Source: Oxytricha trifallax (taxonomy: Eukaryota; Ciliophora; Spirotrichea; Sporadotrichida; Oxytrichidae). From it: 64,000 bases of DNA. Position 1 is the first letter of the stretch; each line of letters opens with the position of its first letter. A program made the translations under genes and the position numbers. The notes under the pieces were generated by a model. The model was given only the letters and a program-made list of their open reading frames with translations, was not told the DNA's origin and made no database searches. Location: positions 1-64,000 of the forward strand of contig ARYC01001891.1 of assembly GCA_000711775.1 (NCBI GenBank), given 5' to 3'. Shown piece after piece: positions 58,401 through 64,000 of this stretch.

Positions 58401-60640
58401 AATCAATAATAATTATCTATTAATTCAAATTTAAATTTACTTTTTACCATCTTTAAAATTAAAATTCAATTTACTCTTTTATCTATTTTTCTTCTTAATT
58501 GTTACCCCAATTCTTTGTTGTTTACCAGCATGTATTCAGTCCTATACTATAACAAGTGCTGGTAGCTGAATTTAAAACAACATGATAATTGTACCGATGG
58601 CCTTGATATTGAAGTTTATAATATTAAATAAGTGATATAATTATAAATTTTAATAGTTTATAATTATTAAATAAAATTAATTAAATAATTAAAAAGTATT
58701 ATTAGAGATTGAACTGGTTTTCTTCAAACTAGATCTCTCTACGCAATCAAACAATTCAATTTGCCTCTGCAAATGACATACTCCTTGCTTGAAGATGAGA
58801 TACCAACAATTGAATTAACTTGCAAATGAGAGCTTTTTATTAATGCAAGGCAGGTAGCAATGAATGGAGAACATATAGTGATGTACTCTCTAAAAATAAA
58901 GTAGTTCCTTATCAAACTAAAAACTGCAAGAGTTATCATTAAAATAAGCTAGATAATAAAAAAACCCCCTAAATTATAATGATTAGAGATCTCTTAAGAT
59001 TAACTGAAATAAGCTGACTACAAACAAAGGATAAATCAATCAATTATTAAATATTAATTCTATCGTTTTATTTGTTTAAACTGATGAAACTAAAAGCAAT
59101 ATAAATAAAATTTAATTGAAAAATATCATAAATTAGTCAGCATGCACTATAAAACTCAAGAGTTAGAGGATTCTCAAGCAAGAAAGCAATAAATGTGTTT
59201 TTGCAGTGTTCATAAGAAACTTATATTCTTTCAACTAAGAAGATAACACAGTCTAAAAATAAATGTTTAGTAACATGAATATTGCTTAATAATTTGATAA
59301 TTTTCCATAACTATAAATGCCTAAAATCATAATCATTTTAGCTTAAACCAAATGATCTCAGTGTCCTTCTATATAAAGAGAAAGGGCTTAGTTCATTTAA
59401 GAGCATGTTTATAAATTCATATTTAATTGAAATGTTACTAAACTATTTGTTTAATTTATTCCTTCTTCTTTTGAGAGAACTTTTACCATGAATTTAATGT
59501 AATTCTTGAAACAAAAGGAAGACGTAAAAATAAAGATCAAATACTACTGAATCTGACGATATAGCTTGGAAACGAGTTTAAATGAAAGAAAGGCTTGTCT
59601 ATTTACTTGTAAAAGTATATAGAATCACAGGACTGTTTCAAGTGAGTCTAGTAAGACAAAAACAGAAGGATAAGTCAACGATTAACTTGAACTAAACCTA
59701 CAAATATTTAATAATTAATTAATTAATATATATATAGGTATATTTCGTAAAGTTTTCAGCAAATCTTATATATTCTGCAAACAAAGAAGTAGTTAAAACA
59801 TGCTTTTTATACTCTTATAGTGCTAATTTGAAGCTTAAAAAATTTAACTTGCTGTTGATTCTCGAAATAGCTAAAATATAAAAATTTTAATCTGTAAATT
59901 ATAATATCTACACCCTTTCATGGCTACAGAATAAAATTAATAGGTTACGTCAAAATTATAATCATTTAGTTGGTAATATTAACAAGTGTGAATCTGGATG
60001 TGACTTAGCGGTATTTCTTTAAATTAAGTAAACAATTATTAGCCCTAGTGATAAATTTAATCTTCAACATTAAATTCTGATATTGAAACTTTTTAATTCA
60101 ATTGTAACTTAAACATGTTAATTTTGTAAATATATGACAAATTTTATATAATCATTATGTATGTGTATTTATAATATTAATATGATTAATTATTTGCTGT
60201 ATCCCCACAATCTGGGCTAAGATATTTTATGCTAACAGCTTTGTCATAATATTTTATCATTTAAGTTATCAAATAGTGTAATACTTGTATTGTTGAAAAT
60301 ACGGTAAGAATGATAGTAATGCAAAAGTAATAATTTTTAAACATTCCTCTGATTTCAAAAGAAATCTATGAATAGCTAATATTAAAAGAAATTAAACAAA
60401 CTTAACTTCAAGACTTTAGCAATTTAAATTCAGATGTAGTTAAAAGTATGAAGCAGGGACTTAAGGTAACCTGATTTATTTTTAATTGACTGATTAGTCG
60501 AGAAGACTACAATTATCTGAATTCATATTGAAGCTAATCAATCAGAAGATATTTCCATAAAATCATATTAATTAGCTTCATCATTACTTTAATTAATATT
60601 TTCTTTAAATATCATGGTAGCGATATTAAAAGCAAATTAT
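58401..60640. other. AT-rich stretch
   Basis: The first 85 bases are shared with 26140-26215. No recognised genes follow. Low-GC patches with TGA-free frames are not protein-like. Confidence 0.45.
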
Positions 60641-61250
60641 GCTGGAGTGGCGGATGTGGAGCTAAGTAGGCCTGAACCAAAATCAATAATTTTCTCTTTA
60701 TTAATCCATATTATTAAATAGTAAATTTAAATCGAAAGTATCATTGATCATTAAACATCGTAAGATTATAGAGTCTATGAAAGAAACAATGTAATTCTAA
60801 ATTCTAGGTAATAAGGAAGAAGAAACAGCCTTTGTAATAACATTCAATGTCCCTCAATTAGAATCAAAGACTGATACTAGCACATTCATTTTCACTTACT
60901 AAAGACAACATTGAAAGTGTAAATAGACTAAATTAAAATATCTTGAAATATTTGATAATTACCTAAATTTCAGTTAGATATAAATCAAGCTAATCTAAAA
61001 TAAGTTGCTATAGACAATGACAGCACGCTTATTTGACTTAAATTAAGATATTTAACACTAAGAGTTCTTTAAAAGAAAGTAGAAGATAAAACAGCTATTA
61101 GGCTTGATATAATTGAAGAGGAAATTGACTACAAATTAATTATCAAAAGTGCTTTATATATTGGTAAAAATGGAAATAATTAGCTTCATATATTTCCATA
61201 AATAATTGAATTAAAAAGTGGACTAGATTGATTATTAATATGTTGAGCCT
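60640..61250 (+). pseudogene. Weak coding-like patches
   Basis: Plus frames EEETAFVITFNVPQLESKTD (about 60820) and VEDKTAIRLDIIEEEIDYKL then ALYIGKNGNNQLHIFPQIIE (about 61080-61228, ending TGA) look protein-like but lie in different frames. Possibly a worn gene or short macronuclear-destined segments. Confidence 0.3.
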
Positions 61251-63085
61251 TTATTTCATTTATTTTGTATAATGGATGAATTCTCAAATTTTAATCATAT
61301 AAGAATTCTCATTACTATAAATATAATATTACTGACACAGATTTGATTTAGAATTTTATTAATACTTTTATCTGTAGCATAGCAAATAGTGAGAGATAAA
61401 TTTTTAGGGTTTAGATCTTTAGTTGTAGTAGTAGTATTCGTTATTTTTTTATAAATGAAGTAATTGCTATTATTGTATTGTTGAAAGAGTTATAAAATTG
61501 ATTTATAAAATTCATATTTTTTGGTTAACATACTACCATATTTAGAGTAATATAAATCAAATTATGATTAAAAATTATTAGTCATATCTAAAATTGTAAT
61601 AGTGGATAAAGTAATAATATATATATTATTTAAAGGAGAAAATTATTAATTAATGATAAGCATAATAAAAATTTGGTAAACAAATCTAATTCTAATTAAT
61701 TAAATACAAAGTTAGCTCTAATGACACTCATTTAAAGATCAAGTAACATTTAAATTTGTTTAAATTCTATAATTTTAAAGTAAATTTTAACTATAATTTT
61801 TTTTTAATATAAAGTAGGCTTAGATTTTAAATTTTCAATAATTTTTCCAATTTTAAACTCAATAAGCACTTTTATTAAGAGTTATTGTGGTCGCTTTTGT
61901 GAAAGTCATCTTCAACATGCCTAAAAAGTGTTTCTGAAATATTTTTAATGTTTGCTAGCTGCATCTCCAAATGCAGCATTTATCTTTCAGTGCACTATAA
62001 AACATGTTATTTAAAAGTCAATTCATTTTATAACTTATTTTTAATTTTTATTGGAAATAGCTGTTAGAAAATTAAAGCAGGAAATGCTAAGATTATACAA
62101 GAAATTTCAATCATAATAACTTATTCAAATATTCAATTGTCTTTCACTCGATTAACATGGCTTTTAATTCTTTATTTTTTTTATTTTTAAATTTTTATCT
62201 ACTGAATAAAGAAAGCCCTTATAATAATATTTAGGATAAAGCAAAACTGAAAAGTACTAATGAAGCTTTAATGTTTAATATGAGCATTTGTTTGTTTTTT
62301 AATATTTTATGAAAAGTAAAGAAACATATATTCCCTGTTTATCAATATAAAACATTTTGTGATCTGTTCACTGCTATTACTTTCGAAAACATTATCTAAA
62401 TTTAAGTCTCATAGTAAAGTTTTCCTTTTCAAATTTTTATACAAAAAGAATTAGTGCAGGTTGCTTAAAAATATTATTAGGATAAGTAAATATTTACAGA
62501 CATATCATAGTCTCTAAACACTTTCTTTGTTAATAAAATGAGTACATTTTATTCAATTCCATTAACAATCATTTCACCTAACAACACCCTCGCATTTCGA
62601 ATTTTATGTACAAACCCGCATGACATTTCCCAAGGATTCAAAGAGTACTATACCATTTACAATAGAAATTAGTAATTTTTTTTGCATAACTTCTCCTTTC
62701 AATCTTTCTTTGAAAACACTTAACTTATTTAAGAAAAAGTAAATGAATTGCAGTAGCCAATCTCAAAATTAGTGAAAGTGACTTTCAGAAATTCTTAAAA
62801 TATAATCATCATTACCACTATTTGTATTGAATTATTAAAGTTTAACATCATTTATGATTCTTAATTATAATTACCATATTTATTGACATGTCTCTCAAGC
62901 AATATATATTGTGAAATCATCTGATGTTGAAATTAATAAGCTTTTATTATTATTTTTATTCAATACAATAAAAAATATTTAACTTGGCTTAAGATAGCCA
63001 GATAGATATAATCAAGCAGTTTCGCTATTTATTTTTCTATACCTTAATCAACTCAATCAAAGAATCTTTATGAATATCTATTAGG
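61250..63085. other. AT-rich stretch without recognised features
   Basis: Nothing can be supported. Confidence 0.5.
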
Positions 63086-63897
63086 TAAGCTAAAATTTTT
63101 TGAAAATAAATCGAATTTAATTTGAAATATACATTAATGAATATAAAGGTCTCAAGATTAATTAAGACAATTAAGAATGTATAAGGTAAAGCCATAATTA
63201 GGGCATTTAATTTAGTTATATCTCAATAAGCTGATTTCTAATCAACCCAAGATATTTTGACTACCTTCCTTGAGCTTATAAGCTCATAACTGTGGGCTTA
63301 TAAGCTCAAAATCTTCTAAAATCAACCACTTCAAGGGTCATTTTTCAAAAATCTGTTTTTTAAGTAAAAGTCTTATAGAGGGCTATAATACCCATTTTAT
63401 GTTAATTCTTAATTAAAGTACAAATTATTAGGCTTTAATTATTAAAAATCATTAAAAATTAAACTTGAATTAGTTTTAAAAGAATTCTCTATAGAGAATT
63501 TAAATCAGCCTAAAATTTATTACGTTTTAAAATATGAATTTAATATTTTAATAAATAATTTGTACTTTAATTAAGAATTAACATAAAATGGGTATTATAG
63601 CCCTCTATAAGACTTTTACTTAAAAAACAGATTTTTAAAAAATGACCCTTGAAGTGGGTGATTTTGGAAGATTTTGAGCTTATAAGCCCACACTTATGAG
63701 CTTATAAGCTCAAGGAAGGTAGTCAAAATATCTTGGGTTGATTAGAAATCAGCTTATTGAGAAATAACTAAATTAAATGCCCTAATTAGGGCTTTACCTT
63801 ATACATTCTTAATTGTCTTAATTAATCTTGAGACCTTTATATTCATTAATGTATATTTCAAATTAAATTCGATTTATTTTGAAAAAATTTTAGCTTA
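63086..63897. mobile_element. Palindromic MITE with TA target duplication
   Basis: 812 bp made of two arms of about 345 bp (63086-63430 and 63553-63897) that are inverted copies with very few differences, around a roughly 120-bp centre with its own small palindrome (GAATTCTCTATAGAGAATT). The ends read TA-AGCTAAAATTTTTT and its complement, so TA is probably the target duplication, as for Tc1/mariner-type elements. Inside each arm AGCTTATAAGCT-type blocks repeat. No ORF. High arm identity suggests recent origin. Confidence 0.88.
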
Positions 63898-64000
63898 TTT
63901 AATTGTGATTTCCGTAGATTCCTCAACAAATTGCCAGATGTTTCATTTTGTATTTATAGATATTTTTCCATTTTTGATATAAAGTTAAAACTTAAATGAA

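Overview
The window looks like germline (micronuclear) DNA of a spirotrich ciliate of the Oxytricha/Sterkiella/Stylonychia type. Three things point there. Good reading frames run through TAA and TAG, which must encode glutamine, and stop at TGA. Introns are tiny (26-52 nt, GTAAG...TAG or AAG). A complete telomere-bearing element (TBE) carries C4A4 repeats at both ends. The background is very AT-rich with few genes, and GC-richer islands of coding sequence stand out from it. All reading frames below use the ciliate code.

Layout. 1-2130: end of an older TBE with its zinc-finger/kinase gene. 2135-2977: a free-standing relative of the TBE 22-kDa gene. 3070-6472 (minus): a gene with SecA-type helicase motifs. 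6480-15175: AT-rich DNA holding a strongly decayed TBE (8540-10650) and a possible ISXO2/Merlin-like remnant (12060-13260). 15179-19294: complete TBE with an ATT target duplication. 19900-23700: decayed LINE on the minus strand, carrying a palindromic insertion (21562-22113). 24488-28004: islands with an EF-hand kinase fragment, family X copy 1 and further minus-strand pieces. 28900-29650: LINE endonuclease fragment. 30683-32187: family X copy 2 and its divergent neighbour. 33660-34570: a small island and a tRNA-derived SINE-like element. 34950-37750: decayed APE/RT LINE. 44630-45640: coding island with EF-hand-like motifs. 48600-49720: decayed TBE-type transposase. 50318-52409: an element with long inverted repeats coding a Rep-type superfamily 3 helicase. 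53110-53870: an ORF. 54483-58262: calcineurin A C-terminus, family X copy 3 split by an inverted-repeat element (55316-56988), and a convergent gene. 63086-63897: near-perfect palindromic element with TA duplications.

How the parts relate. Most of the window is mobile DNA at different ages, nested and decayed. Three copies of one unrecognised gene family (X) each begin next to a different divergent gene piece: the C-terminus of a calcium-dependent kinase, the C-terminus of calcineurin A, or a small coiled-coil gene. At three islands a short hairpin element lies 55-80 bases from the coding end, and one copy is inverted relative to its flanks. The items most worth following up are the Rep-helicase element, the SecA-like gene paired with a 22-kDa-like gene, and the X cassettes.

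Limits. Everything was read by eye without database searches. In AT-rich DNA a TGA-only code leaves long open frames by chance, so the weaker ORFs carry low confidence. I could not identify macronuclear-destined segment borders (pointers) with certainty.
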